NCBI RefSeq assembly: GCF_014204985.1
Contig: NZ_JACHMP010000001.1
Span: 4,588,001-4,652,000 of the forward strand
Length of the DNA stretch: 64,000 nt
Source of the DNA: Streptosporangium becharense
GTDB lineage: Bacteria > Actinomycetota > Actinomycetes > Streptosporangiales > Streptosporangiaceae
Direction: 5' to 3'
This document shows, in pieces, positions 1 to 8,529 of the stretch; position 1 is the stretch's first letter; each line of letters opens with the position of its first letter. The notes under the pieces were generated by a model. The model was given only the letters and a program-made list of their open reading frames with translations, was not told the origin of the DNA and ran no database searches. A program made the position numbers and the translations under genes.

Positions 1-859
1 GGATCACGCCGGCGCTGAGGTCGATCTGCCCCTTCAGCGCGCCGTGGCGGGCACAGGTGGGGTCGGAGTGGTGCAGGTTGTGCCAGGACTCGCCGAAGGA
101 CGGGATGGCCAGCCACCACACGTTGCGCGACTTGTCCCGCGACTCGAAGACCTCCTCGCCGAAGACGTGGCAGATGGAGTTGATCGACCACGTCACGTGG
201 TGCAGCAGGCCGATCCGGACCAGGGTGCCCCAGAAGAAGCCGGTCGCCGCACCCCACCACGACCAGGTCAGCAGGCCGCCCAGGACCGCCGGCAGGATCA
301 GCGAGGTGATCGCCAGCACCGGGAAGAACTTGTGCAGCTTGATGATGTCCGGATCCTTGACCAGGTCGGGGGCGTACTTCTCACGGTTGGCCCGGTCGGC
401 CTCGAACAGCCAGCCCATGTGTGCCCAGAGCAGGCCCTTGCTCACCGCCACGAAGCCGGTGCCGAAACGCCACGGCGAGTGCGGGTCGCCCTCCTTGTCG
501 GAGAACTTGTGGTGCTTGCGGTGGGTGGCCACCCAGTCGAGCACCGACATCTCCAGCGACAGGCTGCCGGCGATGCCGAGGGCGATCTTCAACGGGCGCT
601 TGGCCTTGAACGAGCCGTGCGTGAAGTGGCGGTGCAGGCCGACGGTGACACCCAGCCCGGTGATCACATAGAGGACGACCGTGATCGCGATGTCGGACCA
701 GCTCAGCCCCCATCCCCACGCGAACGGGACGGCCGCGGCCAGTGCGATCAGCGGCAGGGCCACGACCACCATGAACGTGATGATCTCGGGGCGGGTCTTC
801 GGCTCCGGATCCACATCGGGTTTGGGACCCGGGCCGGATCGTTCTGCGATAACGGTCAT
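1..859 (-). CDS. Acyl-CoA fatty acid desaturase, truncated by window edge
   Basis: Membrane di-iron desaturase of the stearoyl-CoA Delta9 type, expected to place a double bond in acyl chains for membrane fluidity. The minus-strand frame opens at ATG 859 and runs off the window, so about 286 N-terminal residues are visible and the C-terminus is missing. The three histidine boxes are present: HRHFTH at residues 76-81, HRKHHK at 113-118 and HNLHH at 260-264. Hydrophobic segments lie near residues 27-50, 55-75 and 175-212. The gene lies behind a tandem palindromic site at 905-934, which suggests lipid-responsive repression. The family call is firm; the exact substrate is not shown. Confidence 0.93.
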   Translation of the reverse strand, partial: MTVIAERSGPGPKPDVDPEPKTRPEIITFMVVVALPLIALAAAVPFAWGWGLSWSDIAITVVLYVITGLGVTVGLHRHFTHGSFKAKRPLKIALGIAGSLSLEMSVLDWVATHRKHHKFSDKEGDPHSPWRFGTGFVAVSKGLLWAHMGWLFEADRANREKYAPDLVKDPDIIKLHKFFPVLAITSLILPAVLGGLLTWSWWGAATGFFWGTLVRIGLLHHVTWSINSICHVFGEEVFESRDKSRNVWWLAIPSFGESWHNLHHSDPTCARHGALKGQIDLSAGVI

Positions 860-904
860 GCGCTACCTCGCGAGCGTAGAAAGGGAGACGGACACTCTGT
901 GCGG

Positions 905-934
905 CTACGCCACCGTAACCTACGCCATCGTAAG
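905..934 (-). promoter_or_regulatory. Tandem palindromic operator upstream of the desaturase
   Basis: Two 15-bp direct repeats differing at two positions lie end to end, CTACGCCACCGTAAC and CTACGCCATCGTAAG. Each contains the palindrome TACG-N4-CGTA (906-917 and 921-932), with centres 15 bp apart. The block sits about 45 bp upstream of the desaturase start. I infer binding of a dimeric TetR- or GntR-type repressor that senses acyl-CoA; the regulator is not in the window. Confidence 0.6.
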
Positions 935-1188
935 TAAGGAATCCCCGCACTCCGAACAGGCAGAAGATGACTCCCGGCCACGGGTTCCCGGGTGGCTTCA
1001 CGTCCTCCTCCTTGCTCTGCCCCCTGCTCGTGCGCTAAACGAGAGGACGAGCCTTCCTGCGCCGGGCCGCGGGCACACTTGATCGCCCGGGGAGGTGGGT
1101 GGCACCCTGAATCGAGGCGCGTTCGGCATCGGGGGCTCGGTATCGTAGGGATCCCGGGCGTGTGGAACTGATGTGATCGCGCGGTCGG
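935..1188. other. Spacer between desaturase operator and tRNA-Gln
   Basis: No convincing gene is seen. Short open frames here lack ribosome binding sites and belong to shadow frames of neighbouring genes. The stretch must contain the tRNA-Gln promoter, but no clear -35/-10 pair stands out. Confidence 0.4.
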
Positions 1189-1260
1189 TCCGGCATTGGG
1201 TAATTGGCAGCCCGCAAGATTTTGGTTCTTGTTGTCCAGGTTCGAGTCCTGGTGCCGGAG
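1189..1260 (+). tRNA. tRNA-Gln (anticodon TTG)
   Basis: A 72-nt cloverleaf with acceptor stem TCCGGCA/TGCCGGA (1189-1195 with 1253-1259) and discriminator G at 1260. The anticodon stem CAAGA/TCTTG encloses loop TTTTGGT, giving anticodon TTG at 1222-1224, which reads CAA. The T arm has the usual GTTCGAGTCC core. CCA is not encoded. Confidence 0.95.
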
Positions 1261-1308
1261 CTATCCCTTATATGCATCTTTCTTGGCTCGGCTAGTCGGC
1301 TGGGTGGG

Positions 1309-1330
1309 TTCCCGGACGGGAAGGTATCCT
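1309..1330 (+). promoter_or_regulatory. Possible glmU promoter with inverted repeat
   Basis: A perfect inverted repeat TTCCC-GGAC-GGGAA (1309-1322) abuts a -10-like TATCCT (1325-1330), about 100 bp upstream of glmU. No good -35 is visible, so this is a tentative call. Confidence 0.3.
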
Positions 1331-1427
1331 CACGTTGTCGAGGCGATGACGGTGCGGTGCCCCAGCGGTAGCCGTTCGTCGTCGCTGTTCGCCATGTCTC
1401 AGCCGCGACGCCGAGGGAGCCTCGTCC

Positions 1428-2879
1428 GTGAGTGTGCCGCGCCCGGCCGCCGTCATCGTCCTCGCCGCAGGCGAGGGCACCCGGATGAAGTCGAGAACAC
1501 CGAAGATCCTGCATGAGTTGTGCGGCCGTGCCCTGGTCGACCACATGCTCACCGCCGCCCGCGGGCTCGAACCCGAGCGGCTCGTCGTCGTCATCGGTCA
1601 CGAGAGGGAGCGGGTCGGCGCCCATCTGGCCGTGACCAGCCCCGACGCGCAGACCGTCATCCAGACCGAGCGCAGGGGCACCGGCCACGCCGTCCGCACC
1701 GTCCTGGACGTGTTCGGCGCCATCGGTGGCACCGTCCTGGTGACCTACGGCGACACGCCGCTGCTGCGCACCGAGACCCTCGCCGGGCTGCTCCGCCGGC
1801 ACGACGACGACGGCAACGCCGTCACCGTCCTGACCGCGGAGGTGCCCGACCCCTACGGTTACGGCCGGATCGTCCGCGACGACACGGGGGCGGTCCTGAA
1901 GATCGTCGAGGAGAAGGACGCCACGCCCGAGCAGCGGGCCATCAGGGAGATGAACTCCGGCGTCTACGCCTTCGACGGGCTCCTGCTGGCCGACGCCGTC
2001 AAGCGGGTCTCCACCGCCAACGCCCAGGGCGAGGAGTACCTCACCGACGTCCTGGCCATCCTCCGCAAGGAAGGCCACCGGGTCGGCGCGCACGTCGCGG
2101 CCGACCACGTGGAGGTGGAGGGGGTCAACGACCGCGTCCAGCTCGCCTCCGCCCGCAGGGTGCTCAACTCCCGCATCCTGGAGGCGCACATGCGGGCGGG
2201 CGTCACGGTGATCGACCCGGCCAGCACCTGGGTCGACGCGGACGTGACCATGGAACCCGACGTGGTCGTCCACCCCGGCACCCAGCTGCACGGCCGCACG
2301 ACCGTCGCGGAGGGCGCCGAGATCGGCCCGGCCACCACGCTCACCGACACGGTCGTCGGCGCGGAGGCCGTGGTGCGCAACGCGGTCTGCGTCGAGGCCG
2401 AGATCGGCCCCGGCGCTCTCGTCGGCCCGTACGCCTACCTGCGGCCGGGCACCGTGCTCGCCCGCAAGGCCAAGGCGGGGACGTACGTCGAGATGAAGAA
2501 CGCCAAGGTGGGCGAGGGAGCGAAGGTGCCCCACCTCTCCTACGTCGGCGACGCCACCATCGGCGCCGGAGCCAACATCGGCGCCTCGACGGTCTTCGTG
2601 AACTACGACGGCGTCAACAAGAACCACACGACGGTGGGCGAGCACGCCTTCGTCGGGTGCGACACCATGCTCGTCGCGCCGGTGAACATCGGCGACGGCG
2701 CATACACCGCCGCGGGCTCGGTCATCGACGGTGACGTCCCGGCAGGGGCCATCGGAGTGGCCCGCGGGCGGCAGCGCAACATTGAAGGGTGGGTCGTGCG
2801 CAGGCGCGCGGGCACCAGATCGGCGGAGGCGGCGCTGCGGGCCGCCGAGGCCGGGAAACAACAGGGGAGCAGGACGTGA
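1428..2879 (+). CDS. glmU: Bifunctional GlmU: UDP-GlcNAc pyrophosphorylase / glucosamine-1-phosphate acetyltransferase
   Basis: Cytoplasmic enzyme that acetylates GlcN-1-P and then couples it to UTP to give UDP-GlcNAc, the precursor for peptidoglycan and surface glycans. The N-terminal uridylyltransferase domain shows LAAGEGTRMKS near residues 12-22. The C-terminal half carries the glycine-rich hexapeptide left-handed beta-helix with GTYVEMKNAKVGEGAKVPHL and VNYDGVNKNHT. The protein is 483 aa, normal for the family. GTG 1428 is chosen for the GAGGGAG motif at 1413-1419, eight bases upstream. It leads the glmU-prs-rplY-pth run. Confidence 0.97.
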   Translation: MSVPRPAAVIVLAAGEGTRMKSRTPKILHELCGRALVDHMLTAARGLEPERLVVVIGHERERVGAHLAVTSPDAQTVIQTERRGTGHAVRTVLDVFGAIGGTVLVTYGDTPLLRTETLAGLLRRHDDDGNAVTVLTAEVPDPYGYGRIVRDDTGAVLKIVEEKDATPEQRAIREMNSGVYAFDGLLLADAVKRVSTANAQGEEYLTDVLAILRKEGHRVGAHVAADHVEVEGVNDRVQLASARRVLNSRILEAHMRAGVTVIDPASTWVDADVTMEPDVVVHPGTQLHGRTTVAEGAEIGPATTLTDTVVGAEAVVRNAVCVEAEIGPGALVGPYAYLRPGTVLARKAKAGTYVEMKNAKVGEGAKVPHLSYVGDATIGAGANIGASTVFVNYDGVNKNHTTVGEHAFVGCDTMLVAPVNIGDGAYTAAGSVIDGDVPAGAIGVARGRQRNIEGWVVRRRAGTRSAEAALRAAEAGKQQGSRT

Positions 2880-2973
2880 GTCAGCGAAGCCGACGAGCCA
2901 TCGGGCACGCACGGGCCAGCGGGCGCATCGACGTCGCGAAGGCGCCGGTGGGCCGTCTGATGAGGGGGACGGC

Positions 2974-3951
2974 ATGAGCAGCATCAGGCAGACCGGTGAG
3001 AAGAACCTGATGTTCTTCTCCGGCCGGGCCTATCCCGAGCTCGCGGACGAGGTGGCCAGTCATCTCGGCGTGGAGGCGACCCCGACCACGTTGCGTGACT
3101 TCGCCAACGGAGAGATCTACGCCCGTTACCTGGAGTCCGTCCGGGGATGCGACGCGTTCATCATGCAGAGCCACACCTGGCCGATCAACAAATGGATCAT
3201 GGAGCAGCTGATCATGGTGGACGCGCTCAAGCGCGCCTCCGCCAAGCGGATCACCGTGATCATGCCGTTCTTCGGTTACGCCCGCCAGGACAAGAAGAGC
3301 CGCGGTCGCGAGCCCATCACCGCCCGCCTGATGGCGGACCTGTTCAAGACCGCGGGCGCCGACCGGCTCATGTCGATCGACCTGCACACCTCGCAGATCC
3401 AGGGCTTCTTCGACGGCCCGGTGGACCACCTGTTCGCCATGCCCGTCCTGGTCAACTACCTCAAGGACAAGCTCGACCTGAGGACGACCACCGTGGTCTC
3501 CCCGGACACCGGGCGGGTCAGGCTCTCCGAGCGCTGGTCGGAGACCCTGGGCACTCCGCTGGCCTTCATCCACAAGCGCCGTGACCTCGACGTGGCCAAC
3601 CAGGTGAAGGTCAACGAGGTCGTCGGCAAGGTGCGCGGCCGCACCTGCGTGCTGATCGACGACATGATCGACACCGCGGGCACGATCTGCAAGGCGGCCG
3701 ACGCGCTGTACGAGCAGGGCGCCACCGACGTGATCGTGGCCGCCACGCACGCCGTGTTCTCCGACCCCGCGGTCGACCGGCTGAAGAACTCCGGGATCTC
3801 CGAGGTCATCGTCACCAACACGCTGCCGCTCGCCGAGGACAAGAGGTTCGACAAGCTGACCGTGCTGTCGATCGCCCCGCTGATCGCCCGCGCGATCACG
3901 GAGGTCTTCAACGACGGCTCGGTGACCAGCCTCTTCGAAGGCGACTCCTGA
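2974..3951 (+). CDS. prs: Ribose-phosphate pyrophosphokinase (PRPP synthetase)
   Basis: Makes PRPP from ribose-5-phosphate and ATP for nucleotide, His and Trp synthesis. The product is 325 aa, usual for class I Prs. Visible motifs are the ATP-binding FFGYARQDKKSRGREPITAR region, DLHTSQIQGFFD, and the PRPP-binding loop VLIDDMIDTAGT. The frame is open upstream to 2731, but ATG 2974 is chosen because it follows a GAGGGGG motif and begins with the conserved MSSIRQTGEKNLMFFSGR start. It lies 94 bp after glmU and probably shares its transcript. A strong hairpin follows at 3981-4004. Confidence 0.97.
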   Translation: MSSIRQTGEKNLMFFSGRAYPELADEVASHLGVEATPTTLRDFANGEIYARYLESVRGCDAFIMQSHTWPINKWIMEQLIMVDALKRASAKRITVIMPFFGYARQDKKSRGREPITARLMADLFKTAGADRLMSIDLHTSQIQGFFDGPVDHLFAMPVLVNYLKDKLDLRTTTVVSPDTGRVRLSERWSETLGTPLAFIHKRRDLDVANQVKVNEVVGKVRGRTCVLIDDMIDTAGTICKAADALYEQGATDVIVAATHAVFSDPAVDRLKNSGISEVIVTNTLPLAEDKRFDKLTVLSIAPLIARAITEVFNDGSVTSLFEGDS

Positions 3952-3980
3952 CCCTCTGCGAAGGCGACTCCCGACCCCGC

Positions 3981-4004
3981 GCTCCCCGGCCCCGGCCGGG
4001 GAGC
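3981..4004 (+). terminator. Hairpin terminator after prs
   Basis: An 11-bp perfect stem GCTCCCCGGCC/GGCCGGGGAGC begins 30 bp after the prs stop and is followed by a pyrimidine-rich run. It lacks a long T tract, as is common in actinomycetes. Confidence 0.6.
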
Positions 4005-4020
4005 GCCCCTCTTCCCAACC

Positions 4021-4252
4021 GCGACGCGCCTGCGTCGCCATGCTCCTGCGAAGGAGCCGGGTAAGAGCACCTGAGCCGCGACGCGCCAGCGTCGCCATGC
4101 TCTTGCGAAGGTGCGCCGGCGACTGGACTGAGGAGCGAAGGAGCGGAGCGGATGAGCGACGAGGGAAGGAGCCGGGTAAGAGCACCTGAGCCGCGACGCG
4201 CCAGCGTCGCCATAAGCACAGAGCCGCGACGCGCCAGCGTCGCCATAAGCAC
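4021..4252. repeat. Cluster of four perfect palindromes within longer direct repeats
   Basis: The 18-bp hairpin GCGACGCGCCAGCGTCGC (7-bp arms, 4-nt loop) occurs at 4078-4095, 4193-4210 and 4226-4243, with a one-base loop variant at 4021-4038. Two hairpins sit in an exact 49-bp direct repeat (4050-4098 and 4165-4213). The last two form a 32-bp tandem pair (4188-4219 and 4221-4252). No gene lies in this 400-bp prs-rplY spacer. It resembles REP-type or non-autonomous palindromic elements; it could also act as a processing or attenuation site before rplY. Confidence 0.85.
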
Positions 4253-4352
4253 GGTAGAGTGGTGAGGTTGCGTGCGCTCGTAACGCCTTCCGCTAGGGCG
4301 GGTGAGGGGGAGCGCACCCTTCCGATTCTCAAAGATCCCTAGGAGATCCGTC

Positions 4353-4961
4353 GTGTCCGAAGTGGTAATCAACGCCGAGCAGCGGGACGTGTTCGGCAAG
4401 GGCGCCGCCCGCAAGATCCGTCGCGAGCACAAGGTGCCCGCCGTCCTCTACGGGCACGGCACGGACCCCCAGCACCTGACGCTGCCGGGCCACGAGCTCC
4501 TGCTCGCCCTGCGTACGCCGAACGTGCTGATCCGTCTCCAGGGTGCGGTCACCGAGCTGGCGCTGCCCAAGGGCGTCCAGCGTGACCCGATCAAGGGCTT
4601 CCTCGAGCACGTCGACCTGCTGCTGGTCAAGCGTGGCGAGAAGGTCACCGTCGACATCCCCGTCACCGTGACGGGCGAGATCGCCGACGGCATCCTCGAC
4701 CAGCAGCTCGTCTCGGTCTCGGTCGAGGCCGAGGCCACCCACATCCCCGAGGGCGTCGAGGTGAACGTCGAGGGCCTGGAGGTCGGCGCCCACGTCACCG
4801 CCGGCGACCTGAAGCTGCCCCAGGGCACCACCCTGGTCGCCGACCCGGAGACGATGGTGCTGATCGTCTCGGCTCCGGCCGCCGCCGAGGCCGCCGAGGG
4901 CGAGGCCGCCGAGGGTGAGGCCGCCGCCGAGTCGGCCGAGGCCGCCGAGGCCGCCGAGTAG
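4353..4961 (+). CDS. rplY: 50S ribosomal protein L25 (CTC-type)
   Basis: Binds 5S rRNA in the large ribosomal subunit; longer CTC forms are linked to general stress. Residues 1-95 form the L25 domain (RDVFGKGAARKIRREHKVPAVLYG), followed by the TL5-type beta domain to about residue 180 and an Ala/Glu-rich tail. The protein is 202 aa. GTG 4353 is chosen because AGGAG lies seven bases upstream and the next residues, MSEVVINAEQR, match the family start. The palindrome cluster upstream separates it from prs. A 10-bp-stem hairpin follows. Confidence 0.95.
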   Translation: MSEVVINAEQRDVFGKGAARKIRREHKVPAVLYGHGTDPQHLTLPGHELLLALRTPNVLIRLQGAVTELALPKGVQRDPIKGFLEHVDLLLVKRGEKVTVDIPVTVTGEIADGILDQQLVSVSVEAEATHIPEGVEVNVEGLEVGAHVTAGDLKLPQGTTLVADPETMVLIVSAPAAAEAAEGEAAEGEAAAESAEAAEAAE

Positions 4962-4976
4962 TTCTCCGCGAGGTTC

Positions 4977-5008
4977 GTCAGGGCGGTCCATCACCGGGCC
5001 GCCCTGAC
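4977..5008 (+). terminator. Hairpin between rplY and pth
   Basis: GTCAGGGCGG (4977-4986) pairs perfectly with CCGCCCTGAC (4999-5008) around a 12-nt loop, 15 bp after the rplY stop. It may act as a terminator or attenuator before pth. Confidence 0.55.
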
Positions 5009-5037
5009 GCGCATGTGACCCTGACGCACACGAAGGG

Positions 5038-5643
5038 ATGCCGCCCGTGGACCGCTGGTTGGTCGTGGGCCTGGGAAACCCCGGGCCGGAGTACGCCGGG
5101 AACCGTCACAACGCCGGCTTCATGGTCCTCGACGAGCTCGCCGCCAGGGCCGGCGGACGGTTCAAGGCGCACCGGTCGCGGGCCGAGGTGCTGGAGGGCC
5201 GTCTGGCGGGCGTCCCCGCGGTGCTGGCCAAGCCGCTGTCGTTCATGAACCTCTCGGGTGGTCCGGTCAAGGCGCTGGCCGACTTCTACAAGGTCGACCC
5301 GGCCCGGGTGGTCGTGGTCCACGACGAGCTCGACATCCCCTACGGCGCGCTCCGCGCCAAGCTGGGCGGCGGCGACAACGGCCACAACGGGCTGAAGTCG
5401 ATCACCAGGTCGCTGGCGACCAAGGACTACCTGCGGGTGCGGTTCGGCATCGGCCGCCCGCCCGGCCGGATGGACGCCGCGGCCTACGTGCTGCGCGACT
5501 TCGCCACCGCCGAGCGCAAGGATCTCGCCTTCCTGGTCGACCGCGCCGCCGACGTGGTGGAGTCCTTGATCAAGGTGGGTCTGGAGCAGACCCAGAACAC
5601 CTTCCACGCCGGCGACCTGAAGATCTCCGGGCCTCCCCGGTAG
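5038..5643 (+). CDS. pth: Peptidyl-tRNA hydrolase
   Basis: Releases tRNA from peptidyl-tRNA that drops off the ribosome. The 201-aa product has the Pth core: [21 protein letters not shown] with the catalytic His and Asn, [19 protein letters not shown] and [15 protein letters not shown] 5038 is preceded by a weak GAAGGG; GTG 5047 is an alternative start. It follows rplY, the usual order in actinobacteria. The next gene is convergent and only eight bases separate the two stop codons. Confidence 0.97.
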   Translation: MPPVDRWLVVGLGNPGPEYAGNRHNAGFMVLDELAARAGGRFKAHRSRAEVLEGRLAGVPAVLAKPLSFMNLSGGPVKALADFYKVDPARVVVVHDELDIPYGALRAKLGGGDNGHNGLKSITRSLATKDYLRVRFGIGRPPGRMDAAAYVLRDFATAERKDLAFLVDRAADVVESLIKVGLEQTQNTFHAGDLKISGPPR

Positions 5644-5651
5644 GCGGCCGG

Positions 5652-6254
5652 TCAGCCGTCGAAGGCCATCAGGTTCTGCAGCAGTTCCGCCTGCTCGATC
5701 GCGTCGTCGAGCGCGTTGTGGGTGTGCGGCCTGTCGGAGAGCAGGTGCCGTGGCATCTGCCGCTTGGTGGCCCACCCGATCGGCACGCCCGCCTTCGCGG
5801 CGTACAGCGTCTTGAGATCGATGCACCGCGAGTGCCCGAACGGTGAGGCGCCCGTGAAGCGCATGAAGTACCAGTAGATCCACATCCAGTCGTACGAGAG
5901 CGGGTAGGCCGCCAGCACCGCCATGCCGCCACCGCGTACCCCCCGGATCCACGCCGCGGCCTCGCGCATCGCGTCGGCCGGGTCGCGTCCCTCGCGGATC
6001 AGCGTCTCCCGGTCCAGCCCGCTGACGGCCAGCGCCTCGGGCACGTGGTCGTCGCTGATCGGCCGTAGTTCGGCGTAGAAGGTCTGGGACTCCGGGTCGA
6101 CCGGCTCGAACACCTTCCCGGTCATGCGTCCCGCGACGGCCATTCCGAAGCTCACCATCGAATACGGCCCGGGAATGGGGCCATCGGCCTCAATATCTAC
6201 AGAGATGTACGTTTCGGCCTTCAACTTTCCTGCCCTTCCATGTGTCGCTACCAT
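5652..6254 (-). CDS. DEDD-family 3'-5' exoribonuclease (Rv2179c-like)
   Basis: Exonuclease-fold protein of about 200 aa. The motifs are SVDIEADGP (acidic DxE motif), the central Asp-containing SYDWMWIYWYF region, and HNALDDAIEQAELL near the C-terminus (HxxxD). This pattern matches the small actinobacterial 3'-5' exoribonucleases typified by Rv2179c. ATG 6254 is given as start. TTG 6224, eight bases after GGAAGGG and directly before KAETYISVDIEADG, is an equally good choice. The gene is divergent from the sugar transferase and convergent with pth. Its RNA target is unknown. Confidence 0.82.
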   Translation of the reverse strand: MVATHGRAGKLKAETYISVDIEADGPIPGPYSMVSFGMAVAGRMTGKVFEPVDPESQTFYAELRPISDDHVPEALAVSGLDRETLIREGRDPADAMREAAAWIRGVRGGGMAVLAAYPLSYDWMWIYWYFMRFTGASPFGHSRCIDLKTLYAAKAGVPIGWATKRQMPRHLLSDRPHTHNALDDAIEQAELLQNLMAFDG

Positions 6255-6257
6255 TCG

Positions 6258-6283
6258 GTGACTGCTCGTAGTCAAGTAGTCAC
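6258..6283. promoter_or_regulatory. Inverted repeat in divergent promoter region
   Basis: GTGACT (6258-6263) and AGTCAC (6278-6283) form a perfect inverted repeat with a 14-bp spacer. It lies between the exoribonuclease start and the sugar transferase ribosome binding site. It could be an operator for the polysaccharide locus; the arms are short, so chance is possible. Confidence 0.3.
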
Positions 6284-6297
6284 TCAGGGGGGAGTGT

Positions 6298-7743
6298 GTG
6301 CGTGACGTGGCCGCCGTCCACGCGGTTCCGGGAGCCACCCCGGCCGGCCGCCGACGCATGCCCGGCTGGGTTCGGGAGCACAGGGTGCTGGCCGTCGCCG
6401 CCGACGCGGGCTGCGCCGCCCTGGCGGGGGCGACGGCGTTGATCGTTCGATTCGGTGAGGTTACTCCCTATGTCACCCCGTACGTCGTGGCAAGCGCGTT
6501 TCTGCCCGTCGTCTGGGTCTGCACGGTGGCGCTGAACCGCGCCTACGAGCCGCGCCTCATCGGCCTGGGCTCGGAGGAGTTTCAGCGGGTCCTGCACTGC
6601 GGCTTCATGCTCACCGCGGCGCTCGCGGTCGGCGCCTACCTCACCAGGACGGAGGTGGCCCGCGGCTACGTGGTGCTGGCGATCCCGCTGACGACGTCGC
6701 TCACCATCCTGGCGCGTTGCCTCCTGCGCCGTTCCCTGCACCGCAGGCGGGCACAGGGCGGATGCATGCGGCGGGTGGTGGCGGTGGGGCATCGGGCGGC
6801 CGTCGCCGAACTGGTCCGCCGCTTCCGCCGCGAGCGCTACCACGGCATGGAAGTCGTGGGCGTCTGCGCGCCGCACGGCGGTACGGGCGAGGTGGAGGGG
6901 GTCCCGGTGCTGGGTGACTTCTCCGACGTCCCGCTCGTGGTCGGGCAGGCCGCCGCGGACACCGTGGCCGTCCTGGCCTGTCCGGAGCTGGACGGTGTGG
7001 CACTGCGGCGGCTGGCCTGGCGACTGGAGAAGACCGACACCGACCTGATCGTGGCTCCCGCGCTGATGGAGGTGGCGGGGCCGCGCATCACCATCCGCCC
7101 GGCGGCGGGGCTGCCGCTGCTCCACGTCGACCATCCGGAGATCTCCGGTCTGCGCCAGGCGATCAAGAACCTGTTCGACCGGTTCGGGGCCGGGATACTG
7201 CTGGTGGTCTTGTCGCCGCTGCTGGCCGGGGTGGCCGTGGCCGTGCGCTTCTCCGGCCCGGGGCCCGTGTTCTTCCGGCAGACCCGGGTGGGCCGCGACG
7301 GCGCCGAGTTCACGATCTACAAGTTCCGGACGATGCGCGCCGACGCCGAGCGGTGGCGGATCGGCCTGACCGGTGACGGCGAGGGCGTGCTGTTCAAGAT
7401 CCGCAACGACCCCAGGGTGACCCCGATCGGCGCCCGGTTGCGCCGCCACTCCCTGGACGAGCTGCCCCAGCTCATCAATGTGCTGCTCGGGCACATGTCA
7501 CTGGTGGGTCCCCGCCCGCCGCTGCCCGAGGAGGTCGCCCGCTACGGCGACGACGTCCGCCGCCGGCTGCTGGTCAGGCCCGGGATGACCGGCCTGTGGC
7601 AGGTGAGCGGCCGGTCGGATCTGTCATGGGAGGAATCGGTACGGTTGGACCTGCGTTACGTGGAGAGCTGGTCTCTCACCCTGGACCTGCAAATTCTATG
7701 GAAAACCTGGTCGGCCGTCGCGCGAGGAGCAGGAGCATATTGA
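6298..7743 (+). CDS. Polyprenyl-phosphate sugar-1-phosphate transferase (exopolysaccharide initiation)
   Basis: Probable initiating enzyme of a surface polysaccharide, moving a sugar-1-phosphate from a nucleotide sugar to undecaprenyl phosphate. The N-terminal third has several membrane segments (about residues 30-135), followed by a CoA-binding/NAD-like domain (RRVVAVGHRAAVAELVRRF). The C-terminal catalytic domain shows LFDRFGAGILLVVLSPLLAG, KFRTMRADAE, LRRHSLDELPQLINVLLG, MSLVGPRPPLPEE and RPGMTGLWQVSGRS. The 481-aa length fits WcaJ/WbaP-like proteins. GTG 6298 follows a GGGGGGAG site and its stop overlaps the cysQ start (ATGA). Sugar specificity cannot be read from sequence. Confidence 0.9.
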   Translation: MRDVAAVHAVPGATPAGRRRMPGWVREHRVLAVAADAGCAALAGATALIVRFGEVTPYVTPYVVASAFLPVVWVCTVALNRAYEPRLIGLGSEEFQRVLHCGFMLTAALAVGAYLTRTEVARGYVVLAIPLTTSLTILARCLLRRSLHRRRAQGGCMRRVVAVGHRAAVAELVRRFRRERYHGMEVVGVCAPHGGTGEVEGVPVLGDFSDVPLVVGQAAADTVAVLACPELDGVALRRLAWRLEKTDTDLIVAPALMEVAGPRITIRPAAGLPLLHVDHPEISGLRQAIKNLFDRFGAGILLVVLSPLLAGVAVAVRFSGPGPVFFRQTRVGRDGAEFTIYKFRTMRADAERWRIGLTGDGEGVLFKIRNDPRVTPIGARLRRHSLDELPQLINVLLGHMSLVGPRPPLPEEVARYGDDVRRRLLVRPGMTGLWQVSGRSDLSWEESVRLDLRYVESWSLTLDLQILWKTWSAVARGAGAY

Positions 7744-8510
7744 TGACCGTTCGCGACGATCACGCACTCGCCGCGGAGTTGGCGACGACAGCCGGTGAGA
7801 AACTGGCGGCCCTGCGCGCGGAGCGGGGTTTCGCCGAACCGTCCGCGTTGCGCAAGGAGGGCGATCTCACCTCCCACCTGTTCCTGATGGAGGCGCTGGC
7901 GCGGCTGCGTCCGGACGACAGCGTGCTGTCGGAGGAGGCGACCAGCCAGGAGCGTCTCGACTCCCGCCGGTTGCGGGCCGAGCGGGTCTGGATCGTCGAC
8001 CCGCTGGACGGCACCCGGGAGTTCGCGGAGGAGGGCCGCGCCGACTGGGCGGTCCACGTGGCGCTCTGGGAGCGTGGCGCACTGGTGGCCGGAGCCGTGG
8101 CGCTGCCCGCCCAGGGCCGCACTCTCTCCACCGCCGAGCCCCCGGCCCCGCCCGCCCCGAGGTCCGGTGCCCGGCCGCGGATAGCGGTCAGCCGTACCCG
8201 CCCGCCGGAGTTCGTCCGCGATCTGGCGGCTCTGGTCGGCGCCGACCTGGTGCCGATCGGCTCCGCGGGTGCCAAGATCTCCGCGGTGCTCACCGGTGAG
8301 GTGGAGGCGTACGTCCACGCCGGTGGCCAGTACGAATGGGACTCCGCCGCGCCCGTCGCGGTGGCTCTCGCCGCCGGAGCCCACGCCAGCCGTATCGACG
8401 GCGCGTCACTGATCTATAACCAAGGTGACCCCTCACTGCCGGATATCCTGGTTTCCCTACCTGGACTGGCACCAACGTTGCTCGCTGGAATCCGGGATCT
8501 GCACCGCTAA
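7743..8510 (+). CDS. cysQ: 3'(2'),5'-bisphosphate nucleotidase (PAP phosphatase)
   Basis: Inositol monophosphatase-fold enzyme that hydrolyses 3'-phosphoadenosine 5'-phosphate, the inhibitory by-product of sulfotransferases, to AMP. The metal-binding motif WIVDPLDGTREF is at about residues 83-94, SEEAT precedes it near residue 61, and the C-terminal WDSAAPVAVALAAGAH motif is intact. The 255-aa length is normal. The start overlaps the sugar transferase stop and cysD follows within 20 bp. The four genes to cysN therefore look like one operon linking glycan initiation to sulfate activation and PAP clearance. Confidence 0.92.
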   Translation: MTVRDDHALAAELATTAGEKLAALRAERGFAEPSALRKEGDLTSHLFLMEALARLRPDDSVLSEEATSQERLDSRRLRAERVWIVDPLDGTREFAEEGRADWAVHVALWERGALVAGAVALPAQGRTLSTAEPPAPPAPRSGARPRIAVSRTRPPEFVRDLAALVGADLVPIGSAGAKISAVLTGEVEAYVHAGGQYEWDSAAPVAVALAAGAHASRIDGASLIYNQGDPSLPDILVSLPGLAPTLLAGIRDLHR

Positions 8511-8529
8511 TCCCCGCTAGGAGAGTCCG

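Noticed and set aside
4021..4252. CRISPR-like array
   Set aside because: Repeats are nested and unevenly spaced, there are no unique spacers of equal length, and no cas genes are present.
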